DNA from: Wenzhouxiangella sediminis
GTDB taxonomy: Bacteria > Pseudomonadota > Gammaproteobacteria > Xanthomonadales > Wenzhouxiangellaceae
Length of the DNA stretch: 64,000 nt
Direction of reading: 5' to 3'
Assembly (NCBI RefSeq): GCF_003410055.1
Contig: NZ_QUZK01000012.1
Span: forward strand, 1 to 64,000
Of the stretch, positions 17,360-26,231 are shown piece by piece (position 1 is the first letter of the stretch; each line of letters opens with the position of its first letter). The translations under genes and the position numbers were made by a program. A model generated the notes under the pieces. That model worked only from the letters and a program-made list of their open reading frames with translations, was not told the origin of the DNA and searched no databases.

Positions 17360-17433
17360 TCCCGTGACCCGCGACACAACGCAGCGGGCATGGTGATAAG
17401 CTAACCATACGCACCAGAATGGAGTACTTCCGG

Positions 17434-19419
17434 ATGGCATCAACTGCCTCGCAATCCAGCGCCGGCAGGCACTGGCGGCTGGAATACGATCTCGACGGCA
17501 TTGCCTGGCTCTACCTCGACCGCGACGACGAAAAGGTCAACAGCCTGGGCTCGAAGGTTCTAGAAGAACTCGAAGCCATCATCGGCCGGCTCGAAGCCGA
17601 TCATCCCAGGGGGCTGGTGCTGATGTCGGGCAAGCCGAAGTCGTTCATCGTGGGCGCCGACGTGCGTGAGTTCGACGCTACCGACGATGTCGACGAGCTG
17701 CGCAGCAACGTGCGCGACGTGCACAAACTGTTCCAGCGCATCGACGATCTGCCCTTTCCCACGGTGGTCGCCTTCGAAGGCTATTGCCTGGGCGGCGGCC
17801 TGGAACTGTCGCTGTGCTTCGACTACCGCATCGCGCTGGACGCCGATCACACGCGCATCGGCTTCCCGGAAGTCAATCTCGGCATCTACCCGGGATTCGG
17901 CGGATCCGGACGCAGCATTCGCGCCATGGGCGGCCTGCAGGCCATGCAGATCATGCTCACCGGCAAGATGCTGCGAGCGCGCGCCGCGAAAGGCCTGGGC
18001 CTGATCGACCAGACCGTCGACCGGCACGGCTCGCTGCGCTGGGCGGCGCGCAACGCCATCCTCAAGAAACGCAAGTCGCGCCGGCCCGGGCTGACCGCCC
18101 GCGCGACGACCTGGGGGCCGGTTCGCAAGTTCCTGGCCGGCCAGATGCGCAAGCAGACCGCATCCAAGGCGCGCAAGGAACATTACCCGGCGCCCTATGC
18201 ATTGATCGACGCGTTCGAGGCGGCCGGCGACTCCTGCTCGGGGATGATCCGCATCGAGGCCGAGGAGGTCCCGAAGCTGCTCGCCGGAGACACCTCGCGC
18301 AACCTGCGGCGCGTGTTCCGCCTGATGGAAACGCTCAAGGCCCAGGGCAAGCGCAGCGACTTCAAGGCTCGCCGCGTGCACGTCATCGGTGCCGGCGTGA
18401 TGGGCGGCGACATCGCGGCCTGGTGTGCGTCCCGCGGACTGGAGGTCACCCTGCAGGACCGCGAAATGAAGTACATCGAGCCGGCCCTCAAGCGCGCCAA
18501 CGGCCTGTTCAAGCGCAAGCTCAAGACGCCGACGGCCGTTGCGGCCGCGAAAACCCGGCTGATTCCCGATGTCGAGGGCTCGGGCGTGGCCCGGGCCGAC
18601 GTCATCATCGAGGCCATCTTCGAAGACCGCGACGCCAAGCGCGAACTGTTTGCCAAGGTCAACAAGGCCGCCTCGCGCAACGCGGTGATCGCCACCAACA
18701 CCTCGGCGATCCCGCTGTCCGAACTGGCCGATGCGCTCGACGATCCGTCGCGCCTGATCGGACTGCACTTCTTCAACCCGGTCGCCAAGATGCCGCTGGT
18801 CGAGGTGGTCTACGACGCGAAGCTTTCCGACACCGACCGCGTCGACGACGGATCGAGCTTCGCCACCCAGATCGGCAAATACGCCCTGCCCGTGACTTCC
18901 ACGCCGGGTTTCCTGGTCAATCGCGTGTTGGCCCCCTACATGCGCAACGCCATGAAGATGCACCGCGAGGGCGTGCCCAAGGAAGCGCTCGACAAGGCCG
19001 CCGAGAAGTTCGGCATGCCGATGGGGCCGGTGGAACTCGCCGACACCGTCGGCCTGGACGTGGGCCTGGGCGTGATCAAGACCCTGATGGGCGACGACGC
19101 CGGCGAGGACCGCAAGGTGCTCGAGGAAATGGTCGACGCCGGCAAGCTCGGCAAGAAGTCCGGCGAGGGGTTCTACCGCTGGAAGGACGGCAAGCCGCAG
19201 CGCGACTCGGACGCCCACAAGGGACATGATCTCGACAAGCTGGCCGGGCAGCTGATGCAGCCCTACTTCGACGAGTGCCGGTCCTGCCTGGACGACGAGG
19301 TGGTCGGGGACGCCGACCTGCTCGACGCCGGCATGATCTTCGGCACCGGGTTTGCGCCCTTCCGGGGCGGACCGATGCACTATCTGGAATCAACCGAGGC
19401 CGACAAGGAGGCGTCCTGA
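17434..19419 (+). CDS. fadJ: fatty acid oxidation multienzyme: enoyl-CoA hydratase / 3-hydroxyacyl-CoA dehydrogenase
   Basis: The protein has about 661 residues. The N-terminal crotonase domain has both catalytic glutamates (GGGLELSLC and GFPEVNLGIYPGFGG, about residues 124 and 146). From about 315 there is an NAD-binding domain (VHVIGAGVMGGD) with the dehydrogenase His in GLHFFNPVAKMPLVEVV and the C-terminal 3-HCDH repeats. Together they hydrate enoyl-CoA and oxidise 3-hydroxyacyl-CoA. The ATG at 17434 is chosen because GGAG lies upstream. An ATG five codons earlier (17419) has no ribosome binding site. Its stop overlaps the thiolase start as TGATG, forming a two-gene beta-oxidation unit. 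FadB versus FadJ identity is uncertain. Confidence 0.9.
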   Translation: MASTASQSSAGRHWRLEYDLDGIAWLYLDRDDEKVNSLGSKVLEELEAIIGRLEADHPRGLVLMSGKPKSFIVGADVREFDATDDVDELRSNVRDVHKLFQRIDDLPFPTVVAFEGYCLGGGLELSLCFDYRIALDADHTRIGFPEVNLGIYPGFGGSGRSIRAMGGLQAMQIMLTGKMLRARAAKGLGLIDQTVDRHGSLRWAARNAILKKRKSRRPGLTARATTWGPVRKFLAGQMRKQTASKARKEHYPAPYALIDAFEAAGDSCSGMIRIEAEEVPKLLAGDTSRNLRRVFRLMETLKAQGKRSDFKARRVHVIGAGVMGGDIAAWCASRGLEVTLQDREMKYIEPALKRANGLFKRKLKTPTAVAAAKTRLIPDVEGSGVARADVIIEAIFEDRDAKRELFAKVNKAASRNAVIATNTSAIPLSELADALDDPSRLIGLHFFNPVAKMPLVEVVYDAKLSDTDRVDDGSSFATQIGKYALPVTSTPGFLVNRVLAPYMRNAMKMHREGVPKEALDKAAEKFGMPMGPVELADTVGLDVGLGVIKTLMGDDAGEDRKVLEEMVDAGKLGKKSGEGFYRWKDGKPQRDSDAHKGHDLDKLAGQLMQPYFDECRSCLDDEVVGDADLLDAGMIFGTGFAPFRGGPMHYLESTEADKEAS

Positions 19420-20867
19420 TGCCCGACAATAACCTGCGCCGAATCGCCATTGTCGGCGGGAGCCGCATTCCGTTCTGCCGCTCCGGCAGCCTGTATGCCG
19501 ATCAATCCAACCTGGACATGCTCACCGCGGCCTTCCAGGGCGTGGTCGACCGCTACAACCTGTCGGGCAAGAAGCTCGACCAGGTGATCGCGGGTGCCGT
19601 GACCACGCATTCCAAGGACTGGAACCTGGCCCGCGAGGCGGTGCTGTCGACCGACCTGTCGCCGCTCACGCCGGCCGTCACCATGCAACAGGCCTGCGGC
19701 ACGAGCCTGCAGGCCGCGCTGCTCGCCGGCAGCCAGATCGCCTCGGGCGAAATCGAGTGCGCGCTGGTCGGCGGCACCGACACCACGTCCGACGTGCCGA
19801 TCGTGTTCAAGCGCCGTTTCGCCCAGCGCCTGATGAAGCTCAACAAGGCCAAGACCTTCGGCCAGCGCCTCAAGGCCTTCAAGGGCTTCAGTTTCTCCGA
19901 GCTGGCGCCGCAGCCGCCGCGCAACTCCGAGCCGCGCACCGGTCTGTCGATGGGGCAGCACTGCGAACGCATGGCGCAGGAGTGGAACATCACCCGCAAG
20001 GAACAGGACGAGCTGGCGCTGGAGAGCCACCGCAAGGCCGCCGAAGCCTGGGATGCCGGCTTCTTCGACGACCTCGTCCGCCCGCACAACGGCGTGATCC
20101 GCGACAACATCGTGCGACCGGATTCGACGCTGGAAAAGCTTGCCAGCCTCCGGCCGGCGTTCGACCGCTCCGGCAAGGGCAGCCTGACCGCCGGCAACTC
20201 GACGACGCTCAGCGACGGTTCGGCAGCGGTCCTGCTGGCGTCCGAGGACTGGGTTCGCGAGCACGACCTGCCGGTGCTGGCCTGGCTGACCCATTCGCGC
20301 ACGGCCGCTGTCGACTACGTCGACGGCGACGAAGGGCTCCTGATGGCGCCGACCGTGGCGGTCGCCGAGATGCTGCAGCGCGCCGGCCTGGGCCTGCAGG
20401 ATTTCGACTTCTACGAGATTCACGAGGCCTTCGCCGCCCAGGTGCTTTGCACCCTCAAGGCCTGGGAGAGCGAGAGCTACTGCACCGAGCGCCTCGGCCT
20501 GGACGGCCCGCTGGGCAGCATCGATCGCAGCCGCATGAACGTGCACGGCGGATCGGTGGCCATCGGCCATCCCTTCGCGGCGACCGGTGCCCGCATCGTC
20601 GGCACCCTGGCCCACGTTCTCGAGAAGGCCGGCTCCGGGCGCGGGCTGATCTCGATCTGCACCGCCGGCGGCATGGGCGTGGCCGCGATCCTCGAGCGCG
20701 ACAACAACGGCTCGGGCGGCGGTTCCGGAAAGAAGACCGCGAAAAAGGCGGCCGGCAAGAAGTCATCGAAGAAGAAATCTGCCGCCAAGGCCACCAGGAA
20801 AAAGACCGCGCAGAAGTCCGAAACCGCAGCCGGAGGCGGTGAATCGACCGCGAGCGGGGAAAGCTGA
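19419..20867 (+). CDS. fadI: acetyl-CoA acyltransferase (thiolase) with lysine-rich C-terminal tail
   Basis: The thiolase fold spans residues 1 to about 428. Nucleophile Cys93 lies in QQACGTSLQAA, the His in IHEAFAAQ and the second Cys in CTAGGMGVA. It cleaves 3-ketoacyl-CoA and partners the preceding gene, as FadI partners FadJ. After ...AAILERDNN comes a low-complexity tail (about residues 429-482) with KK/KKK/AAK clusters, 13 lysines and one arginine within about 30 residues, flanked by Gly/Ser/Glu. This resembles histone-H1-like tails and is not part of normal thiolases. The start overlaps the upstream stop (TGATG). The downstream CPBP gene begins inside its stop. Confidence 0.92.
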   Translation: MPDNNLRRIAIVGGSRIPFCRSGSLYADQSNLDMLTAAFQGVVDRYNLSGKKLDQVIAGAVTTHSKDWNLAREAVLSTDLSPLTPAVTMQQACGTSLQAALLAGSQIASGEIECALVGGTDTTSDVPIVFKRRFAQRLMKLNKAKTFGQRLKAFKGFSFSELAPQPPRNSEPRTGLSMGQHCERMAQEWNITRKEQDELALESHRKAAEAWDAGFFDDLVRPHNGVIRDNIVRPDSTLEKLASLRPAFDRSGKGSLTAGNSTTLSDGSAAVLLASEDWVREHDLPVLAWLTHSRTAAVDYVDGDEGLLMAPTVAVAEMLQRAGLGLQDFDFYEIHEAFAAQVLCTLKAWESESYCTERLGLDGPLGSIDRSRMNVHGGSVAIGHPFAATGARIVGTLAHVLEKAGSGRGLISICTAGGMGVAAILERDNNGSGGGSGKKTAKKAAGKKSSKKKSAAKATRKKTAQKSETAAGGGESTASGES

Positions 20868-21421
20868 ACGCCCGCACCCGCCCCCTGACGACCGCCCTGC
20901 TCTTCCAGGGCGGTCTCGTCGTCCTGGCGCTGGCGCTGGCCTGGCTGTTCGGCCTTCGTCCCTGGGCGGAAGTCGAGATCTCCGGGTGGTCGCTGCTGCT
21001 GAGCCTGGCGGCCACGGTGCCGCTGGCCGCCGCCCTGGTCGCCGTGCCCGGCGGCAGGTGGCGCTGGCTGGATGAACTGACCCGCCTCGTGCGCGGCTTT
21101 CTCGAACTGCTGTTCCGCAACGCCCGGCCCGGCGCCGTACTCCTCGTCTCGCTCCTGGCCGGCATCGGCGAGGAACTGCTTTTCCGAGGGGTCGTACAGG
21201 CGGGCCTGGCGTCCTGGGCTTCGCCCGCCGCCGCCATCCTGATCGCATCGCTGATGTTCGGCGCCGCGCACGCCGTTTCCCTGCCATACTTCGCAGTGGC
21301 GGCCTTTCTCGGCCTGTACCTGGGCCTTCTGTATCACTGGACCGGCAACCTGCTCGTGCCCATCGTGGTCCACGCGCTGTACGACTGGATCGCGATCCAC
21401 TACTACCTGCGACGGCGCTGA
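20864..21421 (+). CDS. CPBP-family intramembrane metalloprotease
   Basis: A polytopic membrane protein of about 185 residues. The three CPBP/ABI motifs are present: EELLFRG, FGAAHAV and HALYDW, which bind the catalytic zinc. The family includes Rce1-like proteases. Bacterial substrates are mostly unknown. The first canonical start (GTG 21017) would delete the first two hydrophobic segments (residues about 10-26 and 40-60). Upstream the frame is open only to 20843 and contains no ATG, GTG or TTG. A CTG at 20864-20866 overlaps the thiolase stop as CTGA, with GGGGA just before it, and gives a normal-looking N-terminus. I take CTG as the start. Confidence 0.82.
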   Translation: MNARTRPLTTALLFQGGLVVLALALAWLFGLRPWAEVEISGWSLLLSLAATVPLAAALVAVPGGRWRWLDELTRLVRGFLELLFRNARPGAVLLVSLLAGIGEELLFRGVVQAGLASWASPAAAILIASLMFGAAHAVSLPYFAVAAFLGLYLGLLYHWTGNLLVPIVVHALYDWIAIHYYLRRR

Positions 21422-21486
21422 CCGCGGGAAGAGCCCCGCCCCGCGATGGGTTAACATGACCCTCCGGATCAAGGACAGCCAACGCC

Positions 21487-23202
21487 ATGGAGCGCATCGG
21501 CCGCTACAGGATCGAACGTGAACTCGGACGGGGCTCGATGTCGATCGTCTACGAAGCCTTCGATCCGCACATCAATCGCCACCTGGCCGTCAAGGTGCTG
21601 CGCGAACGCTATGCGCGCGATCTGAAAAGCCGCCAGCGCTTCCTGCGCGAGGCCCGCTCGGCCGGCGGGCTCAGCCACGCCAACATCGTCACCGTCTTCG
21701 ACGTCGGCCAGCACGAAGGCTTGCCCTTCCTGGTCATGGAGCGGCTCAAGGGACAGAGCCTGGAGGAGTACCTCGATGAGGGCGGCCGCCTGAGCACCCG
21801 GGAAATCCTGGCCATCGGCATCCAGTTGGCCGGCGCGCTGGAATACGCCCACGAGCGCGGCGTCATCCACCGTGACGTCAAGCCTTCCAACATCTATTTC
21901 GACCCCGAGTCCGGACTGGTGAAGCTGGTGGACTTCGGCATCGCCGCCATCGGCGACCGCAGCCGGGCCGAAAGCGAGGACTTCGAGACCATCGCCGGCA
22001 CCCCGAAGTACATGGCGCCGGAACAGATCCAGGGCGGCGAACTCGACGGCCGCACCGATCTCTACGCACTCGGCGTCGTGCTCTACCGCCTGCTGTCGGG
22101 ATCGATGCCCTTCAAGGCCGAATCGATCGGCGCTCTGATCCACCAGATCGTCCACCGGCCGCCGGCGCGGCTCCAGCCGCTCGACGACCGCACGCCCGTG
22201 GACCTGATCGATCTCGTCCATCGCCTGGTGGCGAAGGATCCCGAGGCCCGCCCGGCCGGCGGCTCCCTGGTGCTGGAGGAGCTACAGGAAATCCGGGCCG
22301 ACCTGGACCGGGGCCTGCTCAACACCGTTCGCGGACGACCGGGCGCGTGGCGCTGGCTGGCCGCACTCTCGCTGGCCCTCATCGTCGTGCTCGGCGGCGG
22401 CCTGACCTGGGTCTATCACAGCCAGACCAGCGCCATGACCGAGTCGACCTACGGCTATGGCGACGCGCTGGCCAGCGTGATCGCCCGCGAAACCGCCGAG
22501 GCACTCATCCTCGGCGACAACACCGGCCTGTCGAACCTGGTCGACGATTTCTCGGTCAACCCCAGGATCACCTACCTGCACATCAGCAACCGCGACGGGC
22601 ACGTTCAGGCCAGCACCGACCCGTTCCTGCAGGGCGAGCCGAGGCCCCAGCCGGCTCGCGCCACGATCGAGCGCGAGCAGGGCGCCGTTCGCCTGCTCTC
22701 GCGAGAGGACGGCAACCTGGAGTTCCAGACCCCGATCCGCTTCCAGACCGAGCGCATCGGGACCGTGCAGCTGGGGATCGACGGCGAGCAGCTCCAAGCG
22801 GCGGCCCGGACGACGCTGACCATGCTCGCGCTGGTGTTTGTCGTGACCCTGATCGTCGTCGGAGTCGGCTTCAGCCTGCTGGTGAGACGCCAGCAGCGAT
22901 CCATCCAGCGCGTCAGCCGCGGCCTGCAGCGCATTGCGCGCGGGCAGTACGACGCGCGCCTGGAATCCGACGGCCAGGACGTCTTCGCCCCGCTATTCCA
23001 GCGATTCAACGACATGGCCAACCGCCTCGAGGAGCGTCACGGCTACCTGCAGCACAAGCCGGCCTACAGTCCGCTGCCCGAGGTCGACGAACGAATCGAC
23101 GCCGACATCGAAGAAACGGTGGAGATGGATCGCCCGAAAGAGGAATCCAATGTCCTCCCCTTGTCGGAGCGCAAGAACTCCGAGGGAGGTCGCGGGGACT
23201 GA
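21487..23202 (+). CDS. receptor-like Ser/Thr protein kinase with periplasmic sensor and HAMP domain
   Basis: The protein has 571 residues. Residues 7-270 are a complete Hanks-type kinase: glycine loop GRGSMSIVYEA, Lys36 (AVKVL), Asp130 (HRDVKPSN), Asp149 (DFG) and APEQ. A first membrane helix (about 289-309) leads to a periplasmic segment of about 130 residues, with a single-Cache-like look (TYLHISNRDGHVQASTDPF, then FQTERIGTVQLGI). A second helix (444-466) is followed by a cytoplasmic HAMP (467-517) and a charged tail. Kinase and HAMP therefore both lie in the cytoplasm, on opposite sides of the sensor. It is monocistronic and convergent with the LysM lipoprotein, only 4 bases apart. Targets are unknown. 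Confidence 0.9.
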   Translation: MERIGRYRIERELGRGSMSIVYEAFDPHINRHLAVKVLRERYARDLKSRQRFLREARSAGGLSHANIVTVFDVGQHEGLPFLVMERLKGQSLEEYLDEGGRLSTREILAIGIQLAGALEYAHERGVIHRDVKPSNIYFDPESGLVKLVDFGIAAIGDRSRAESEDFETIAGTPKYMAPEQIQGGELDGRTDLYALGVVLYRLLSGSMPFKAESIGALIHQIVHRPPARLQPLDDRTPVDLIDLVHRLVAKDPEARPAGGSLVLEELQEIRADLDRGLLNTVRGRPGAWRWLAALSLALIVVLGGGLTWVYHSQTSAMTESTYGYGDALASVIARETAEALILGDNTGLSNLVDDFSVNPRITYLHISNRDGHVQASTDPFLQGEPRPQPARATIEREQGAVRLLSREDGNLEFQTPIRFQTERIGTVQLGIDGEQLQAAARTTLTMLALVFVVTLIVVGVGFSLLVRRQQRSIQRVSRGLQRIARGQYDARLESDGQDVFAPLFQRFNDMANRLEERHGYLQHKPAYSPLPEVDERIDADIEETVEMDRPKEESNVLPLSERKNSEGGRGD

Positions 23203-23206
23203 AACC

Positions 23207-24373
23207 TCAGCCCTGCCCGAGCGCTTTCAGTTCTTCCTTCGCGCGTCGGGCGCGTTCGAGGTAACGCACGGCCGGTTCGAACGCCGGATCGATCGTCACC
23301 ACCCGCTCCCACAGTTCGATCGACAAATCGACCCGCTGATCGCGCCAGGCCGAAAGGGCGCCGTCGTGGTAGTGCTCGATCAGGGCGGTCTCCACCCGCT
23401 CGAGCTTCCCGCCGTGGGTCTCGGTGAGGTCGGCCGCCAGTTCGCGCGCAGACACGAGCGCGTCGAAGGCCGCGTCGTAACTTCCGCGCGCGAGCTCCTG
23501 CTCCGCCCGACCCAGTGAGAAACGCGCCTCTACATGTTCGCGCTGAAGCGCAAAAGGGCCTTCCTCCGCGTTCGTGCCCAGCCAGGGAGAGGCCTGGTTG
23601 AGGGCTTTCAGAGCCTCGCCGGGGTCGTCGTCCCGGCAGGCGGCCTGCGCCAGCGCCACGGCGGCCCGCGCGAGCAGCGCATCGCCCTCGGCCTGCAGGT
23701 TGCCGGCGCGGGCGGAACTGAGCAGAAGGGCGTAGGCCTGGCGATATTGTTCCCGCTCGATGAGCCGACGCGCCGTGGCAGGCAACTCGGCACCCGCCCG
23801 GACCTCGTCTTGCTCCTGATCGGACGCGCCTGCATCCTGTCGGCCCGATTCCGGCACCGAAGGGGACTCGACCGTCCCGACCGGTTCGACGACCGGCACC
23901 CGGATACGCTGGCCCGGCCGCAGCAGGCGCGGCACCTCGATGCCGTTGAGCCGCGCCAGCGAATAGAACAGCAGTTCGTTGTCGATGGTGCGCCCGGCGA
24001 TGGCCGAGAGGCTGTCGCCGGGCCGGACTTCGATCTCCTCGAAGGACTCGCCGAGCAGTTCCTCCGGGGGCTGGCGGATCTGGGCCAGCAGCAGTTTCGC
24101 CGTGGGACTGCCCGGATTCTGTTCCAGAATCGCCGAAAGCACGGTTTCCGCCCGGGCTTCCTCGCCGTTCTGCAGCAGGGTCATGGCCCGCCCGATCGAG
24201 TCGGCGCCCGGGGCCGATTCGACTTCGGAGCCGGTGTGCGCGCCCGGCTGCCCGGGCGGTTGCTCCCCGGCACTGCCCGGGCGCTTGAATGGCCAGAGTT
24301 GGCAGCCCGCCAGGGCCAGGCAGGTCATCAGGATCACCAGCAGACGGGCCAGCGACAAGGGCGAATTGGGCAT
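23207..24373 (-). CDS. LysM-domain lipoprotein with TPR-like repeats
   Basis: The 388-residue protein has a signal peptide with lipobox LALAGC (Cys24). A linker and helical repeat are followed by a LysM domain at about 113-160 (VRPGDSLSAIAG...LLRPGQRIRVP), which binds peptidoglycan. A C-terminal helical region of TPR type (about 205-388: AYALLLSSARAGN, AAFDALVSARELA, LWERVVTIDPAFEPAVRYLERARRA) suggests protein-protein contacts. The most likely role is an envelope scaffold attached to the cell wall. The ATG at 24373 is preferred over one at 24397 because AGG sits 7-8 bases before it. It follows the TRAP permease gene by 56 bases and may belong to that operon. Confidence 0.85.
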   Translation of the reverse strand: MPNSPLSLARLLVILMTCLALAGCQLWPFKRPGSAGEQPPGQPGAHTGSEVESAPGADSIGRAMTLLQNGEEARAETVLSAILEQNPGSPTAKLLLAQIRQPPEELLGESFEEIEVRPGDSLSAIAGRTIDNELLFYSLARLNGIEVPRLLRPGQRIRVPVVEPVGTVESPSVPESGRQDAGASDQEQDEVRAGAELPATARRLIEREQYRQAYALLLSSARAGNLQAEGDALLARAAVALAQAACRDDDPGEALKALNQASPWLGTNAEEGPFALQREHVEARFSLGRAEQELARGSYDAAFDALVSARELAADLTETHGGKLERVETALIEHYHDGALSAWRDQRVDLSIELWERVVTIDPAFEPAVRYLERARRAKEELKALGQG

Positions 24374-24429
24374 CGAGGAGCCTCGTCGATTCATCATGCG
24401 GCAGTGTAGCGCAGTCTCGTCCCCCCGCC

Positions 24430-25707
24430 TCAGTCGCCGAGCAGGGACGGCAGCGCCAGGCTGAGGGCCGGCCACCAGGTGATGATCAGCAGCGCGACCA
24501 GGAGGATGCCGAGAAACGGCAGCGTGGCGCGGTAGACGGTGAGGATATCTCGCTCGAAGCGGTGACTGGCCAGGAACAGGTTGATGCCCACCGGCGGCGT
24601 GCAGTAGCCAATCTGGAGGTTGGCCAGAAACACGATGCCGAGGTGCACCGGGTCGACGCCAAAAGCCATCGCGACCGGGATGATCAGCGGCGCGAGAATC
24701 ACCAGGGCGGCGAAAATATCGAGAAGCATCCCGGCGACCAGCAGCAGCGCATTGACGGCGAGCAGGAACACCAGGCGGCTGTCGATCAGGGGCTCGATCC
24801 ATTCGAACAGACGCTGCGGCACGCCGGCGTCGATCATCACGTTGGTCGAGGCCAGGGACATGCCCAGGACAACGAGGATGGCGGCCACCAGCACCATGGC
24901 TTCCGTAATCACTTCGGGCAGCCTGGAGAATCGAACCTCTCGGCGGATCAGGACCAGCGTGACGAGCACCCAGGCAGCCGTAACGACCGCCGCCTCCACG
25001 ACCAGCAACCAGCCCGAGTAAATGCCGCCGAGCACCACCAGGGGCAGCGGCAGCTCCCAGGCGTTCTCGCGCAATACCTTGCCGAGCGGCTCTCGCGGGC
25101 GTTCGTCCCTGGGCAGGCCGCGCTGCACCCAGGCGGCGTAGCCGCCCATCAGCACCAGCATGAGCAAGCCCGGCAGCAGACCGGCAAGGAAGAGATCGTC
25201 GACGCTCAAACCGGCGCGCGGGGCGACCTGCTGGGCGACCACCGCGTAGAGAATCAGGGGCAACGAGGGGGCAAAGAGTACGCCCAGGCTGGAGCCGGCC
25301 GTCACCATCCCGAGACTGAAGCGTTCCGGATAGCCGCCCTTCACGAGCGCCGGCAGGAGCAGGCTGCCGAGCGCGACCACGGTGATGCCCGAGGCGCCGG
25401 TAAAGGCCGTCATCAGCGAGCACAGGACCAGCGCGAGGATCGCCAGGCCGCCGGGCATCCAGCCCAGGGCCGAGCGCGTCAGCTCGACCAGGCGTCCGGG
25501 AGCACGGCTGTGCGCCAGCAGCACGCCGGCGAAAGTGAACAAGGGCAAGGCCACGAGCACCGGCAGTTCACCGATGCGCATGAACTCCATGCTGGCCAGC
25601 ACCGGATCGAGCCCGGCCTGCCAGTAGCCTCCCAGGGCGGCCAGCGCGATCACCGCGAACAGCGGCATGCCCAGGAGGGCCAGGAGGACGAGGAGAAAGA
25701 CCATCAT
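24430..25707 (-). CDS. TRAP transporter large permease (DctM type)
   Basis: The 425-residue, strongly hydrophobic protein has about 12 membrane segments. It carries the DctM signatures LPLFTFAGVLL, AFTGASGITVVALGSLLLPALVKGGYP, GSSLGVLFAPSLPLILYAVV and NLQIGYCTPPVGINLFL. It is the membrane core of a sodium-coupled importer that works with the periplasmic binder and the small permease encoded just upstream. The start overlaps the small permease stop (ATGATG around TGA). The substrate cannot be read from the permease. Confidence 0.93.
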   Translation of the reverse strand: MMVFLLVLLALLGMPLFAVIALAALGGYWQAGLDPVLASMEFMRIGELPVLVALPLFTFAGVLLAHSRAPGRLVELTRSALGWMPGGLAILALVLCSLMTAFTGASGITVVALGSLLLPALVKGGYPERFSLGMVTAGSSLGVLFAPSLPLILYAVVAQQVAPRAGLSVDDLFLAGLLPGLLMLVLMGGYAAWVQRGLPRDERPREPLGKVLRENAWELPLPLVVLGGIYSGWLLVVEAAVVTAAWVLVTLVLIRREVRFSRLPEVITEAMVLVAAILVVLGMSLASTNVMIDAGVPQRLFEWIEPLIDSRLVFLLAVNALLLVAGMLLDIFAALVILAPLIIPVAMAFGVDPVHLGIVFLANLQIGYCTPPVGINLFLASHRFERDILTVYRATLPFLGILLVALLIITWWPALSLALPSLLGD

Positions 25708-26231
25708 TCGGACGGCTCCCGCGTCGAGACCGGCAGGACTTCTCCCTTCGGCGGCGCGAAGGCCCAGGCCATGAAGCGGGCCGCCATCATGCCGAATCCG
25801 ATCGGGACGATGACCTGGACCACCCAGTTGGGCACATTCAGGAAGGCAATGGCCTGGAACTCGTATTCGAGCGAGACGATATCGAGGCTCGTCCAGGTCA
25901 GGGCCAGGCAGACCAGCGACGTGGCGCCGAAGACTCCACGCCGGAGCCAGACGACCCCGCCGGGCGGCAGCCAGCGTTCGACCAGGTCGATGCGGATGTG
26001 CCGCAGTCGGCCGGTGGCGACCACGCCGCCCAGCATGGCCAGCCACAGCACGATGGCCCGCATGGCACCGTCGGCCCAGGGCAGCGCCATGCCCGCGAAA
26101 TTCCGGAAGCCGATCTGCGCCAGGCCGATGACGACCAGGGCAAGAAACAGCACGCTCAGCGTGCCGGTCTCGAGGGCGCGGATCGTGCGCTCGGCCCTGT
26201 CGTCTTCGTTCCGGCGATCACTCTCCGCCAC
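25704..26231 (-). CDS. TRAP transporter small permease (DctQ type)
   Basis: About 175 residues with four membrane segments (LSVLFLALVVIGLAQIGF, AIVLWLAMLGGVVATG, GATSLVCLALTW, VVQVIVPIGFGMMAARF) and the conserved RHIRIDLVERWLP loop typical of DctQ. It pairs with the large permease. A GTG at 26229-26231 (14 bases inside the binding-protein gene) gives a normal N-terminus. Longer starts would run through the binding-protein gene in another frame and are unlikely. Confidence 0.88.
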   Translation of the reverse strand: MAESDRRNEDDRAERTIRALETGTLSVLFLALVVIGLAQIGFRNFAGMALPWADGAMRAIVLWLAMLGGVVATGRLRHIRIDLVERWLPPGGVVWLRRGVFGATSLVCLALTWTSLDIVSLEYEFQAIAFLNVPNWVVQVIVPIGFGMMAARFMAWAFAPPKGEVLPVSTREPSE

